Source: Willaertia magna
Lineage: Eukaryota; Heterolobosea; Eutetramitea; Acrasida; Naegleriidae
Assembly: GCA_902984215.1 (NCBI GenBank)
Contig: CADWAF010004311.1
Location: 1 to 30,564 of the forward strand
Direction of reading: 5' to 3'
DNA length: 30,564 nucleotides
Positions within the stretch are counted from its first letter, which is position 1. The number at the start of each line of letters is the position of its first letter. The translations under genes and the position numbers were made by a program. The notes under the pieces were generated by a model, which was given only the letters and a program-made list of their open reading frames with translations, did not search any database and was not told the origin of the DNA. Positions 18,404 through 27,347 of the stretch are shown here, piece after piece.

Positions 18404-18853
18404 TTAAGCAGTTTCTTCTTTCTTAGTAGATTTGGTTTCTTTTTTAGTGGTCTTCTTTTCTTTCTTTTCTGTTCCTTCTTCATCCTTCTTCTTTCTATGT
18501 CTCTTTGGAACTAAATTTGCTGCTGCTTCTGCTCTTCTTTCATGAGTATTATGCGATTCTCTTTGAATTGTTTGTTTTTCTCCTCTTAAATGACTTTGTC
18601 TATAGTTTACATTAGCTCTTCTTCTTGAACCACTGATAATGTTAGAAGCATCCAATGAACAATATTCTTTTGCAATTCTCTTGTTTGGATCAGATGGTTT
18701 CTTGACTTTCTTTTGTTTTCTAACACCCTTGGTACTTTTCTTCTTATTATCTTTTTCTTCTACTTCTTCAACTTCATCTTCTTCTTCTTCCTTATCTACT
18801 TTCTTGGAGTCTTTAGTTTCCTTTTCGGTTTTCTTTGTGTTTTTTGCAGGCAT
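18404..18853 (-). CDS. Lysine-rich, highly charged nuclear-type protein
   Basis: 149 residues. Residues 1-55 are Lys/Glu-rich with an acidic run. A central block (about 55-100) is less biased: DPNKRIAKEYCSLDASNI followed by ISGSRRRANVNYRQ. The C-terminal third is again Lys/Thr/Glu-rich with RHRKKK-type nuclear signals. The NII..RRR..xxY pattern after an acidic part faintly recalls CHZ-type histone chaperones, but I would not name it so. Charge and composition suggest a chromatin or nucleolar protein. ATG at 18853 is the first in frame. It is divergent from the RCC1 gene downstream on the plus strand. Confidence 0.78.
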   Translation of the reverse strand: MPAKNTKKTEKETKDSKKVDKEEEEDEVEEVEEKDNKKKSTKGVRKQKKVKKPSDPNKRIAKEYCSLDASNIISGSRRRANVNYRQSHLRGEKQTIQRESHNTHERRAEAAANLVPKRHRKKKDEEGTEKKEKKTTKKETKSTKKEETA

Positions 18854-19332
18854 TGTTGTTCGTTATTATGTTTTGTCGTTAAGTTGTTTTTTTGTTGTTG
18901 TCAGTTAAAGAAGAACAACTTGTAACGTTCTTTATTTTGATTCTGGAAACGTTTGGTAAGTGATGGGATCAATCCACACAACCGCATTTTTTTTGTAACA
19001 GATTTTTATCTCTCGAATAGAATTGCTTGGAATTGGCCAATAGAAAAACATGTCTTTTTCTTTTGGTATCCATTTGTAGCAACTCAAAGCTATTATCCCC
19101 GTCAAAAATCATATATAATAAAACTACAGTTTATGTACTAACTGTTTATCAAATAACATGATCTTCAAATCAAAGCTTCTCTTTAAAACAATACTACATT
19201 TCACGAATAAACCGCAATAATCTCAAATCTTTGTTACTGCAACCCCAAAAAAATTTTGTCATTAACCGAGAAAAATGCAGAACAAGCCTGTAAATTAGTT
19301 TTTGAGATGATGTCCAATGATAATCAATAAAC
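18854..19332. promoter_or_regulatory. 479-bp divergent intergenic region
   Basis: It separates the lysine-rich protein start (minus) and the RCC1 gene (plus), so two promoters should lie here. A perfect palindrome ATTGGCCAAT at 19032-19041 places a CCAAT box on each strand. An intron-like GTAAGT...TTTTTTTTGTAACAG segment occupies 18956-19001. The open frame around it has no convincing coding character. No RNA gene was seen. Confidence 0.45.
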
Positions 19333-19422
19333 ATGCCGTTCTTTCAATGGAGTAGCACTTGGAGTAATATTGAAGTTAGTGTTTGTTGTGAAAGAAAAAT
19401 CTCAATCATTCCGAAACTAAAA

Positions 19423-20793
19423 ATGAAACGAATGTTGAGCCACAGTTTTGGCTTAAAGAAGACGATAACAAACTTACCTAAAGCCAAAAGATATGGTGTT
19501 AATAATTTTCATACTAACCCAACAACACGCGATGAAATCGAAAGTAATGAAATTTATCTATGGGGATCCTTTGGGACTGATTCATTTCCAATTCCCGAAA
19601 GATTATTTTCGAATCCATCTATTTTCAACAATCAAAAAGTAATTGATGTAGCATGTGGTTCAGAACATATAATTTTCTTGACAGAAGAAGGATATCTTTA
19701 CTCTATGGGAGTAAACAAAAGTGGACAATGTGGTTATCCTGCTTCTAAAGATTTTCTCGAAAAGCCTTATATTATACAATCCTTTGCCGAAGAACTTGAT
19801 TATGAATGGTTAAATATTCCTATTCAACAAACTTTTAATAGTGAAATGTTTGAAATATTTAAAGAAGCGGAAAGTATTGAAAATTCATCTGCTAAAAAGG
19901 CTTTCATGACTGATAAGATTCGATTCGGTAAGGTTTGTTGTTCTAGGGATACTACCTTTGCTATAACAAAAGACAAGAAACATATATTTGCTTGTGGTTT
20001 GAATGATTGTTCTCAATTAGGAATGGGATACACAACTTCTCCATTTCAAACAAAGCTATTTAAATTACCTTTACCTTCTGAAATTATAGAAATTGATGAT
20101 ATTTATAGTGGATGTAGTAAACATGCTTTTATAAAAGTTAAGGTAAAAGATCAAGAGGGAAATATTAAAGACAATGTAATATATGGTTGGGGTGACAACC
20201 AATTTAGTCAACTCGGACTTGGACATTTCTTTCATTTGAATGAGGTTGCAAGAGTGCCATTAAGCTTCTTGAATGATAATCATTCGAGAAGTATTGATAA
20301 TATTTCTTGTGGAATTACCCATTCTATACTACTTACATCTGAACATGGGAATGGTGAAGTTTATTCTGTAGGTAGAGGAATGGAAGGACAATTAGGTAAT
20401 AGTACCAAATTCTCCAATGAATGGAGAAAAATTGAAAGTTTATCAAATGTTCAGCAAATAACTTGTGGAGTAAATCATAACGTTGTTACTAAGGGAAAAG
20501 AAAATGGTGATGCTGTGGATGTTTATGGTTGGGGATCAACAATATTTTACAATCCTCAATTTGAACCTAAGCTTTTATTAAAAGATGTTAAAATTAAATA
20601 TTTAGCAAGTGGATTTAATCATTCTTTACTTTTAACAGATGATGGTTTACTTTCTATCGGTGTAGGTTCGAGTTATCAATTGGGATCAAAAAACAGAAGT
20701 AATAGTGAAGAAGAGTTTATTAAAGTTTCACATCCAAACCCAAAGGAGATAAGGAAAATTGTTTCTGGTTACGCCTTCAATATAAGTATTTGA
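19423..20793 (+). CDS. RCC1-repeat protein with probable mitochondrial presequence
   Basis: 456 residues from the ATG at 19423; the frame is open to an ATG at 19333, which would add 30 residues. I prefer 19423 because MKRMLSHSFGLKKTITNLPK is basic, hydroxylated and free of acids, like a mitochondrial presequence. About seven RCC1 blades follow: IYLWGSFG, YLYSMGVNKSGQCG, IFACGLNDCSQLGMG, VIYGWGDNQFSQLGLG, EVYSVGRGMEGQLGN, a shortened VYGWGSTIF and LLSIGVGSSYQLGS. Blades between them carry the CG..H...LT signatures (ACGSEHIIFLT, SCGITHSILLT). This adds up to one full propeller. RCC1-like proteins range from Ran exchange factors to mitochondrial RCC1L; the presequence favours the latter type, but the role is inferred. 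Confidence 0.85.
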   Translation: MKRMLSHSFGLKKTITNLPKAKRYGVNNFHTNPTTRDEIESNEIYLWGSFGTDSFPIPERLFSNPSIFNNQKVIDVACGSEHIIFLTEEGYLYSMGVNKSGQCGYPASKDFLEKPYIIQSFAEELDYEWLNIPIQQTFNSEMFEIFKEAESIENSSAKKAFMTDKIRFGKVCCSRDTTFAITKDKKHIFACGLNDCSQLGMGYTTSPFQTKLFKLPLPSEIIEIDDIYSGCSKHAFIKVKVKDQEGNIKDNVIYGWGDNQFSQLGLGHFFHLNEVARVPLSFLNDNHSRSIDNISCGITHSILLTSEHGNGEVYSVGRGMEGQLGNSTKFSNEWRKIESLSNVQQITCGVNHNVVTKGKENGDAVDVYGWGSTIFYNPQFEPKLLLKDVKIKYLASGFNHSLLLTDDGLLSIGVGSSYQLGSKNRSNSEEEFIKVSHPNPKEIRKIVSGYAFNISI

Positions 20794-21030
20794 AAAGCAG
20801 GTCGTAGAATACCAAAAAGATTATTACTTTGCGACTTTTCAACTGCTCTTCTCTAGAAAATCAATATTTCTCTAGTATATACCGTTATCAACACGAAATA
20901 TAGCAATAAAAATTGCAAGTTTATTCTAATAAGGCTATGCAACAGTGGACATTGACACAAAATTGTCACTAAGGACAATGGTACAGTGCAACAAAATATA
21001 AAAGGCGAATCCTTGGGTCATCTGGAAACA

Positions 21031-22002
21031 ATGGCATTTCTCAAAAAACAGCTTCAAATTACTATGGGGAAACAAATCATTTTGTCAATTTTGTTTACTA
21101 CGTTAATATTCATCATTTCTAATTGTTATGAAATGGATCACAGTTTTAAGTTAGCAATAGATACGGCAGTAATGGAATTAATAGAAGATGATGAGTTTCG
21201 AAGTAAACATGTTTCTTACGGTTTTCTTTTTCCAATTCCAGAATGCCCACAAGGTTTTGAAACAGATAATTTTTACAATCTCTACCCTGCTAAATTAAAT
21301 TTCTCAAAGAGTGAAATAACAATGTGTTATGAAAATGACACAACGTCTATTTGGGGAGAATTCCACCAGTATGTAGCGTCTAAAATAACTTCAAATTTAA
21401 ACAAGAGATACGATTTGAAATTAAAGCTTGTTATTAAAACGCTTGATACTTCAGTGGAAGGGTATTTTGAAACTTTAAAGAACGTAGTTGACAATGGAAT
21501 GTGTGATGTATGCGTTTCAGCAACAAATCATGATGAAGTTAGGGCTGAAGCTGTAAATTTCCAATGTCCTATAGGTTCTTCGTCACCTGGTTTCTTACGT
21601 TCTTCCTTTGATCCAAGTATTAAAATTAACAGTATTAAGGATTTAGACCAAAGCAATATCACAGTGATTGTTTATGGTGACACAACCTTTGATAAGTTAG
21701 CTATGCAATATTTACAAAAGGCAAAAATTGTACGAGTCAACTCTGGTTATACCGAATTATATAAATTAATTTTAGATAGAAAGGCACATGCAATGATTGA
21801 CAGTGTGCAAGAACTTTCTAACTGGTTAACTTCACACAGATCAGAATGTGGAAGCTCTTGTTTTATAAGAGGTTTTGGTGAACCTTTTTCCTACGGCACT
21901 TTTGTAACCAATAGAATTTATGCAAGTGGAGCTTTTTATATTTCTCTCCCTGATTATTGGACTCAAATTTTATTGTTGTCTTTGTTGTTTTTAATGATTT
22001 GA
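21031..22002 (+). CDS. Secreted or GPI-anchored solute-binding-protein-like (type 2) protein
   Basis: 323 residues from the first in-frame ATG at 21031; an ATG at 21064 gives a tighter signal peptide (MGKQIILSILFTTLIFIIS). The body resembles bacterial family 3 extracellular solute-binding proteins: LDTSVEGYFETLKNVVDNGM with CDVCVSATN, then SIKDLDQSNITVIVYGDT (hinge strand and KDL element), DKLAMQYLQKAKIVRV and YTELYKLILDRKAHAMIDS. In bacteria the last two correspond to the second lobe that closes over an amino acid or similar ligand. About nine Cys, including CDVC and CGSSC, suggest disulfides outside the cytosol. The C-terminus ends in a hydrophobic WTQILLLSLLFLMI, as in GPI signals. The ligand is unknown. 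Family moderate. Confidence 0.65.
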   Translation: MAFLKKQLQITMGKQIILSILFTTLIFIISNCYEMDHSFKLAIDTAVMELIEDDEFRSKHVSYGFLFPIPECPQGFETDNFYNLYPAKLNFSKSEITMCYENDTTSIWGEFHQYVASKITSNLNKRYDLKLKLVIKTLDTSVEGYFETLKNVVDNGMCDVCVSATNHDEVRAEAVNFQCPIGSSSPGFLRSSFDPSIKINSIKDLDQSNITVIVYGDTTFDKLAMQYLQKAKIVRVNSGYTELYKLILDRKAHAMIDSVQELSNWLTSHRSECGSSCFIRGFGEPFSYGTFVTNRIYASGAFYISLPDYWTQILLLSLLFLMI

Positions 22003-22081
22003 GTTCATTAAGCAAACCATAAAACGTAAAAGTTGGCCATTTGAACAGTTCAAACATACACAAGAATTAACAAAATAAAAA

Positions 22082-23584
22082 ATGCCTACCAACACTAGCA
22101 TTAGTGCTGATTGTTTATTTCACATTGCTTCCTATCTCCCAACAAGATTTCTTCTCAAACGATTGATACACATTTCAAAGGAATGGCACAGCGTTTTCAC
22201 ATCAAATGCCATATGGAAATTAGTTTTTGAAAGAGATTTTGGTCCGTTAGAACATATGTTGGATTACTGGAATGGTAGTACTGATAATACTAGTGCTACT
22301 GTTATTATTAATGAGAATGATGAACAAGAAGAAGATGAATTTAAGGTTATTGAAAATAGTACAAAAAAGAGAAAGATTGAGAAATTAACAATTGAAAAAT
22401 TATCAGATTTAATTTTAACACAAGAAGAAAAAGAATTATTTTGGTATAAGATGTATCAATTAATTTTATTTACAATTCCATCCCAAATGTCACATTTAAA
22501 TATTTGTAAAATGTCAATCAATCAAAAGAAAAAAGAAACAGATGGTTTGTATAAAGTAGATAAAGATTATAGTGATGACCATACTGAATATGAAGATGAT
22601 ATTCAAGGAAGTAATTTAACAACAAAATTATTTTATTTTTTTAAATGGAAACAACAACCTTATGATTTTTTACATTGTAACAGAAATGTCCATAAATTAG
22701 CTTTTATTTTATCTTTATTTGATAAGAATGGTTTAATTTTAAAACCTTTAGGTACAACAGATGAAAGTGGAGTTATTAAGCCAATTAAGGAATTAACAAA
22801 AGAAAAAGTAAGATTAATAGATGCTTATAGTAATGAGAAAGATATTGATTTGGACAAAGTTATTGAAGATAATGAAGAAGATATAGAAGAAGACAACGAA
22901 GAAGAAAGTAACAAGGATGAAGATGAACAAGAAGAAGAAAAAGAAGACGATGAAGATGACGAAAATATTACAAAAGAAAAAAAGAAAAGAAAGGATTATT
23001 ATAGTTTAAATGAAGGAAAGGCATTTAGAAGATTAAAACCTTTAATTGAATGTTCTCATGTAATGGTTGGTTATTCACATGATTATGATCTTATCCCACT
23101 ATCACGCTTTTGTTATTTTATTCTTTGTGGTAAAGAGAATGAGTTATTTAAAAGAATAGATCCAATTTATGAACAGTTTGATACCAACTTTGAAGAATAT
23201 GCATTTCAAAGAGATAAATTAAAATCTGTTGCTGTTTCTCCATTTATAGAAGGTCCTTTTCAACCATTTTGTTATTATCTTTATTTAGATAAAAAAGTAA
23301 ATTATAATTATCACAATGAAAGCTATGGAGCAGATGAAGAAGAAGATGATGATCAACAAAAGGTTGTTGAAAATGGTACACCAGTTGTTAGAAAGAAAAA
23401 GAAAGATGATAAAGTTGGTGTAATTAATGGATATAAATGGATTACTGATAAGTTAGGTTGTACTCCTGGGTTTTGGAATGCCAGTTTTACTTGGTTTCCT
23501 TTACTTTCTGTTAAAACGAAATTTGAAAAGAATATTATTAAGGTAACTCAAAATGAATTTGGTAAGTTAATTGTTTTACAATAA
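22082..23584 (+). CDS. F-box protein with acidic low-complexity tract
   Basis: 500 residues. The first 50 residues are an F-box (ISADCLFHIASYLPTRFLL, then a K.W...F....IWK pattern), which in other proteins binds Skp1 in SCF ubiquitin ligases. A Glu/Asp/Lys-rich tract runs at about 258-306. The remaining parts (KLFYFFKWKQQPYDFLHCNR, and the C-terminal KWITDKLGCTPGFWNASFTW) are ordered but belong to no family I recognise; they presumably bind the substrate. Two shorter charged inserts lie at about 80-100 and 415-455. The start ATG is preceded by an A-rich AAAATAAAAA. F-box call is good; the substrate is unknown. Confidence 0.82.
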   Translation: MPTNTSISADCLFHIASYLPTRFLLKRLIHISKEWHSVFTSNAIWKLVFERDFGPLEHMLDYWNGSTDNTSATVIINENDEQEEDEFKVIENSTKKRKIEKLTIEKLSDLILTQEEKELFWYKMYQLILFTIPSQMSHLNICKMSINQKKKETDGLYKVDKDYSDDHTEYEDDIQGSNLTTKLFYFFKWKQQPYDFLHCNRNVHKLAFILSLFDKNGLILKPLGTTDESGVIKPIKELTKEKVRLIDAYSNEKDIDLDKVIEDNEEDIEEDNEEESNKDEDEQEEEKEDDEDDENITKEKKKRKDYYSLNEGKAFRRLKPLIECSHVMVGYSHDYDLIPLSRFCYFILCGKENELFKRIDPIYEQFDTNFEEYAFQRDKLKSVAVSPFIEGPFQPFCYYLYLDKKVNYNYHNESYGADEEEDDDQQKVVENGTPVVRKKKKDDKVGVINGYKWITDKLGCTPGFWNASFTWFPLLSVKTKFEKNIIKVTQNEFGKLIVLQ

Positions 23585-23667
23585 TTATTTATTTAATAAT
23601 AATTTTTTAAAAAGGTACTGCTGTATTTTAACTTGTGACAATGAATAAATTATATAATACAGTAAAA

Positions 23668-23687
23668 ATCTAAGAAATTTCTTAGAT
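23668..23687. promoter_or_regulatory. Perfect 20-bp palindrome upstream of the TMEM33-like gene
   Basis: ATCTAAGAAATTTCTTAGAT is its own reverse complement. A third CTTAG follows at 23691-23695, and a CTGTATT/AATACAG inverted pair flanks it on the left. It sits 94 bp before the ATG at 23781. A dimeric regulator site is one reading; function is inferred only. Confidence 0.35.
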
Positions 23688-23780
23688 ATTCTTAGGCAAT
23701 AACCATGATTACAATAAACATCGATTCTGGAAGTTTTTTAGCATTACGTGTTTCCGCTATAAATCGGAAGCAAAAAAAAA

Positions 23781-25086
23781 ATGTCTGAAACTGCAGAGGA
23801 CCGTTTTCGCAATTTTGAGTAAGTTTACCATGCTTTAATCACTTTCCAACTAAATATTTAACAGTTTTAATAAAAGTAAAGAATGGTTAAATTATTTTTC
23901 AAATTTAGAAATTGTAGATGGATACATGTCTAATACCACTTTAGAAAAATATAAAAGAAAATGGTATTCAAAAAATATTGAAGAAATCTCTTTAACACCA
24001 ACCCCTAAACAACAATCAACTACTTCTCAACAACAACCTACTACTTCCTCTTCAAATGGCAATAACAACAATCAAAGCAATGCTAATACTAGTTCTTCAT
24101 CTTCAACAACAAATAATAACGCTAATACTACAACAAGAAATTCAACAACAACAACAGCAGTACCAGATCGTAGAGTTTTATTAATTTCTTTATTAAGTTT
24201 TCTTGTAGTTGTTTTTGGTATTTTTGGACTTTTAAGTGTACTTTTTGGCGGATTTTTCACTCCAACTTTAGCCTCAACATCTCCACAAACAACTATTCCT
24301 CCTTCCGTAAATATCAATAATAATAAGGCTATCCCTAATGATGATGGTTTTATGGATGAGTTTGAGGATTCTGAGATGACCACAACAACACAACCTGTAA
24401 TGGGATCGGAGATTGTTACGGAACAAAGATCTTTTTTAGGAAGTATTTTATATGGATTTTTTGGATTTTGTTCTTACAGTTATCAAATAAGTATATTTTT
24501 AACGATTATAATTTTTGTAATGGAATTATTTTCAAAGTATAAAACTTTTACAAAAGTGTTTACAAATTTAATGTTTGATGCTGATGGACAATATTTTTTT
24601 ATTTCTTTATTTTTTATTTTTGAAAAGAATTTTATTTTTTTAATTTTAATTTTAATTTCAAGTATTGTTAGATTCATAAATAATTTTTTAATTATTTTAC
24701 AAAATAGTAATTTTAATCAATTTTTACAAAATAATGCAATGAATGAAAATTTAAATAAAATTAAAACTTATTTAATAATGTTACAAAATTCTATAAATAG
24801 AAGTAATTTAGGAGATGTTTTTGCTAAATTTGAATTATTTTTATTATTTAATGAAGTTTTACATTTTTCAATTTTTAAAATAATTATAATGTTTAATTTT
24901 ATTTGTCACCGTTATTTAATTTTTAATAATATGAAAGTAATGATACATTTTATTAAAAATAATTATTTAGATGTTTATATTCCAAATGTTTTGAGAGGTG
25001 TTTATCTAAAGATAGTTGAATATATTTCTAAATATGTAAATAGTTTAGAAGTTAAAATGAATCAAGTTAGAACTCAAACAAATTAA
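23781..25086 (+). CDS. TMEM33/Pom33-like multi-pass membrane protein, two exons
   Basis: Exons 23781-23818 and 23865-25086 give 419 residues. The 12-codon first exon (MSETAEDRFRNF) joins in phase 2 to a frame already open upstream of the ATG at 23926, giving NKSKEWLNYFSNLEIVDGYM. Residues 70-130 are Thr/Asn/Ser-rich. Membrane segments are near 135-160, 225-245, 260-300 and 330-350. The last 100 residues (FELFLLFNEVLHFSIF, HRYLIFNN and a basic amphipathic end IPNVLRGVYLKIVEYISKY) resemble the TMEM33/Pom33 C-terminus, which in other eukaryotes sits in the ER and at nuclear pores. Part of the coding sequence is extremely T-rich. The gene and its splice are convincing; the family call is moderate. 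Confidence 0.66.
23819..23864 (+). other. 46-nt spliceosomal intron in the TMEM33-like gene
   Basis: The donor GTAAGT starts at 23819 and the acceptor TTTAACAG ends at 23864. Splicing joins an ATG-initiated 38-nt exon to the long frame without a stop. A TTTAATC and an ACTAAAT before the acceptor could serve as branch sites. Confidence 0.8.
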
Positions 25087-25182
25087 AAATAAAAATTATT
25101 TTTATCTTTATATTTTTGCTTTATTTTTTAATTTTTTATCTTTACAAAACGTTAAGAATTAAAACAGTTTAAAAAAATAGAA

Positions 25183-25413
25183 ATGGATTCAAATTTGAAA
25201 GGAAGTGATTTAATAGGTTCTGGTAAATTAGATTGGAATAAAAATATTGGTGGAGATCAATCAGAACTTGGTAGTGGAGGTGCTGGTAAGGTTGGAAGTG
25301 CAGATTTCACAACATCAAATCAATCTATCGATATTAAACCCAATGCTGGTGGAACCAATTTGGACAATGCAAAAACCACAAAAAAGCAAGACAAACGAGA
25401 AGATGATTTTTAA
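25183..25413 (+). CDS. Small Gly/Asp/Lys-rich hydrophilic protein
   Basis: 76 residues from an ATG preceded by an A-rich run. There is no hydrophobic core: Gly, Ser, Asp, Asn and Lys dominate, with GSGGAGKVGSADF in the middle and a highly charged end (KKQDKREDDF). It resembles short disordered stress-type proteins in composition only. Codon use is like its neighbours and the gene has its own intergenic spacers (96 bp before, 233 bp after), which favours a real gene. I do not recognise it. Confidence 0.55.
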   Translation: MDSNLKGSDLIGSGKLDWNKNIGGDQSELGSGGAGKVGSADFTTSNQSIDIKPNAGGTNLDNAKTTKKQDKREDDF

Positions 25414-25646
25414 GGTCCAGATTTCTTATTGCATTTGACACTAAGTTGCACTTTGTAACTTTAAAAACTTTAAAAAATACAGTAAACAACAGGGTAAAAA
25501 GTAAAAATGTAACACTTATTACTACAATTTGCACCTTATTTTGATTGAACGGATTTAAAAGTCAACAAGTGAAAATTTCTAATGTCTCCAAAATTACTAT
25601 TTAAGTAAGACAATCTGTCACATCGCAGTTTCAAAACAGTTAAAAA

Positions 25647-27347
25647 ATGTGTCACGGTCCTTATAGTCCACCTCTCTTCTTAATTCCAATTGCTTTACTT
25701 ATGGTATTGCCAAGAACATTAAAGAATTTGGCTGAAAGCATAGATAATAAAATTAGACAAAACAATAAACAAGTTTTAGACCAAATCACAAATAATTTAA
25801 AAAAGGAAAATTTAAAAGCTCATGAAAAAGAATTAGAATTAACCAAAGCAATTGAATTAATTAATGAAAATAATGAATTAGATAATGAAAAGAAAAATCT
25901 ATTATTTAAAAGAGCAATTACTAAAATTGAAAATAATAAATTTGATAGTGCTTTTGAAGATTTACAATTAATTTATAATGATTATAAAGAAAATTATTTA
26001 TTTCAATATGTTTTAGGTATCGTTTTAGATGGTAAGGGTGAATATAAAGAAGCAGCTAATTGTTTTTTAAAAGCAATTGATATGATTCAAACATTAACTG
26101 TAGATGAATGTTGTAAAATTGAAAATGAATTAATTCAAACACAAATGGAAACAAAACACTCAATGGAAAAGGGTTTAATTTCATTACAACAAAATTTACA
26201 AAACTTTTTTAGTTCAACATCCACTGAAAAGCCAAAAACTTTTATAAATTTAGAACTATTATACATGAGAGCAGGTACAAGTTATAGTTTTAGTGGATAT
26301 TATGAAGATGCTATAAAGTTTTATACAAAAGCAATTGAATTAGGTCAAAATTATTCTTCAAATTTGGTTGTGTTAAATTATTATAATAGAGGATTATGTT
26401 ATTATTATTCACATCAATTGGATGAAGCTGAAAATGATTTTACAACAATAATTAATTTAAATTTCTTAAAAATTACTTTCCATAAAGAAGATCCTTATAA
26501 GATGAGAGCTTTAGTTTATGGAAGAAAAGGTTTAATTAAGAAAATGAATGATGACAATTTGATGGCTAAAGTTATTAATCCATTTACAAAATTTATAACT
26601 GTATTTCACTATAGATTATTGGATGATGATAATTTAAATTTAATTTTATCTTTTTTAACTTTAAAAGATTTATTTATTGTTGGTTCAACTTGTAAATATT
26701 GGAGAAGTTTTGCTAGCAAGATAATCTCTGGAAAACCCATTCATTTGTCAATTAAACAACAAATGCCAAATATTAATTCTTTAAAACAGAAAAAGAATTT
26801 ATTTTCAAGCCTTTTTTTACCAAAAGAAGATGTTTCAAATTATGAATATTTTTGTAATCATTTCGTAAAACATTCCATGTTAAAAACTTACGCAAAAGAT
26901 GTTATTATTTATTCAATTAATGATTACTATTATAATGGTCATCTTTATTTAAAGGCATGTTTACAAGCACTTGAGGGAAGTAATGTAGAAAAACTTGTTT
27001 GTGGTTGGAAAGAAGCAAAAGATGTTTATGATGGTTGGACTGAATTAGGTAAAGGTAATAAGTTAAAAACTTTGGTTGTTTATGCTAATGATACAGTTGA
27101 AGATTATTATGGTAGAATGGAAGAAATTCTTGTGCTATTTAAAAATTCTTTAGAACATTTAGTTATTCCTTTGGGATGTAAACCAAAAACACAAAACTTT
27201 TTTGGTCAATTTGAAAAGTTGACAAGTGTCAGTTTTACAGGCAGCTGCAGCTCTATGGAAGAAAAAGTTAAAGAATTTTCGAATGCTTATCCAAAGATTT
27301 CATTCAGTGCAGAAACTGATAAGATTTATTCTGAAGCAGAAGTATAA
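25647..27347 (+). CDS. TPR and F-box protein with N-terminal hydrophobic segment
   Basis: 566 residues. Residues about 8-24 (PPLFLIPIALLMVLPRTL) are hydrophobic enough for an anchor or signal. A Lys/Glu-rich helix follows. At least three TPR-type units lie at about 88-290: YVLGIVLDGKGEYKEAANCF, AGTSYSFSGYYEDAIKFYTK and YNRGLCYYYSHQLDEAENDF. An F-box follows at about 318-360 (YRLLDDDNLNLILSFLTLKD, then a CKYWRSFA end). The C-terminal 200 residues show weak leucine-rich-like repeats (LEGSNVEKLVCGW, NKLKTLVVYAN, NSLEHLVIPLGC, EKLTSVSFTG). TPR plus F-box plus LRR would suit an SCF substrate receptor. The substrate is unknown. Confidence 0.8.
   Translation: MCHGPYSPPLFLIPIALLMVLPRTLKNLAESIDNKIRQNNKQVLDQITNNLKKENLKAHEKELELTKAIELINENNELDNEKKNLLFKRAITKIENNKFDSAFEDLQLIYNDYKENYLFQYVLGIVLDGKGEYKEAANCFLKAIDMIQTLTVDECCKIENELIQTQMETKHSMEKGLISLQQNLQNFFSSTSTEKPKTFINLELLYMRAGTSYSFSGYYEDAIKFYTKAIELGQNYSSNLVVLNYYNRGLCYYYSHQLDEAENDFTTIINLNFLKITFHKEDPYKMRALVYGRKGLIKKMNDDNLMAKVINPFTKFITVFHYRLLDDDNLNLILSFLTLKDLFIVGSTCKYWRSFASKIISGKPIHLSIKQQMPNINSLKQKKNLFSSLFLPKEDVSNYEYFCNHFVKHSMLKTYAKDVIIYSINDYYYNGHLYLKACLQALEGSNVEKLVCGWKEAKDVYDGWTELGKGNKLKTLVVYANDTVEDYYGRMEEILVLFKNSLEHLVIPLGCKPKTQNFFGQFEKLTSVSFTGSCSSMEEKVKEFSNAYPKISFSAETDKIYSEAEV

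Noticed and set aside
18953..19141. 62-codon open frame in a divergent intergenic region
   Set aside because: There is no ATG start in frame (it opens with GTG or TTG-type codons) and no protein-like pattern.
24072..24383. 103-codon minus-strand frame
   Set aside because: It is antisense to the Ser/Thr/Asn-rich part of the TMEM33-like gene.
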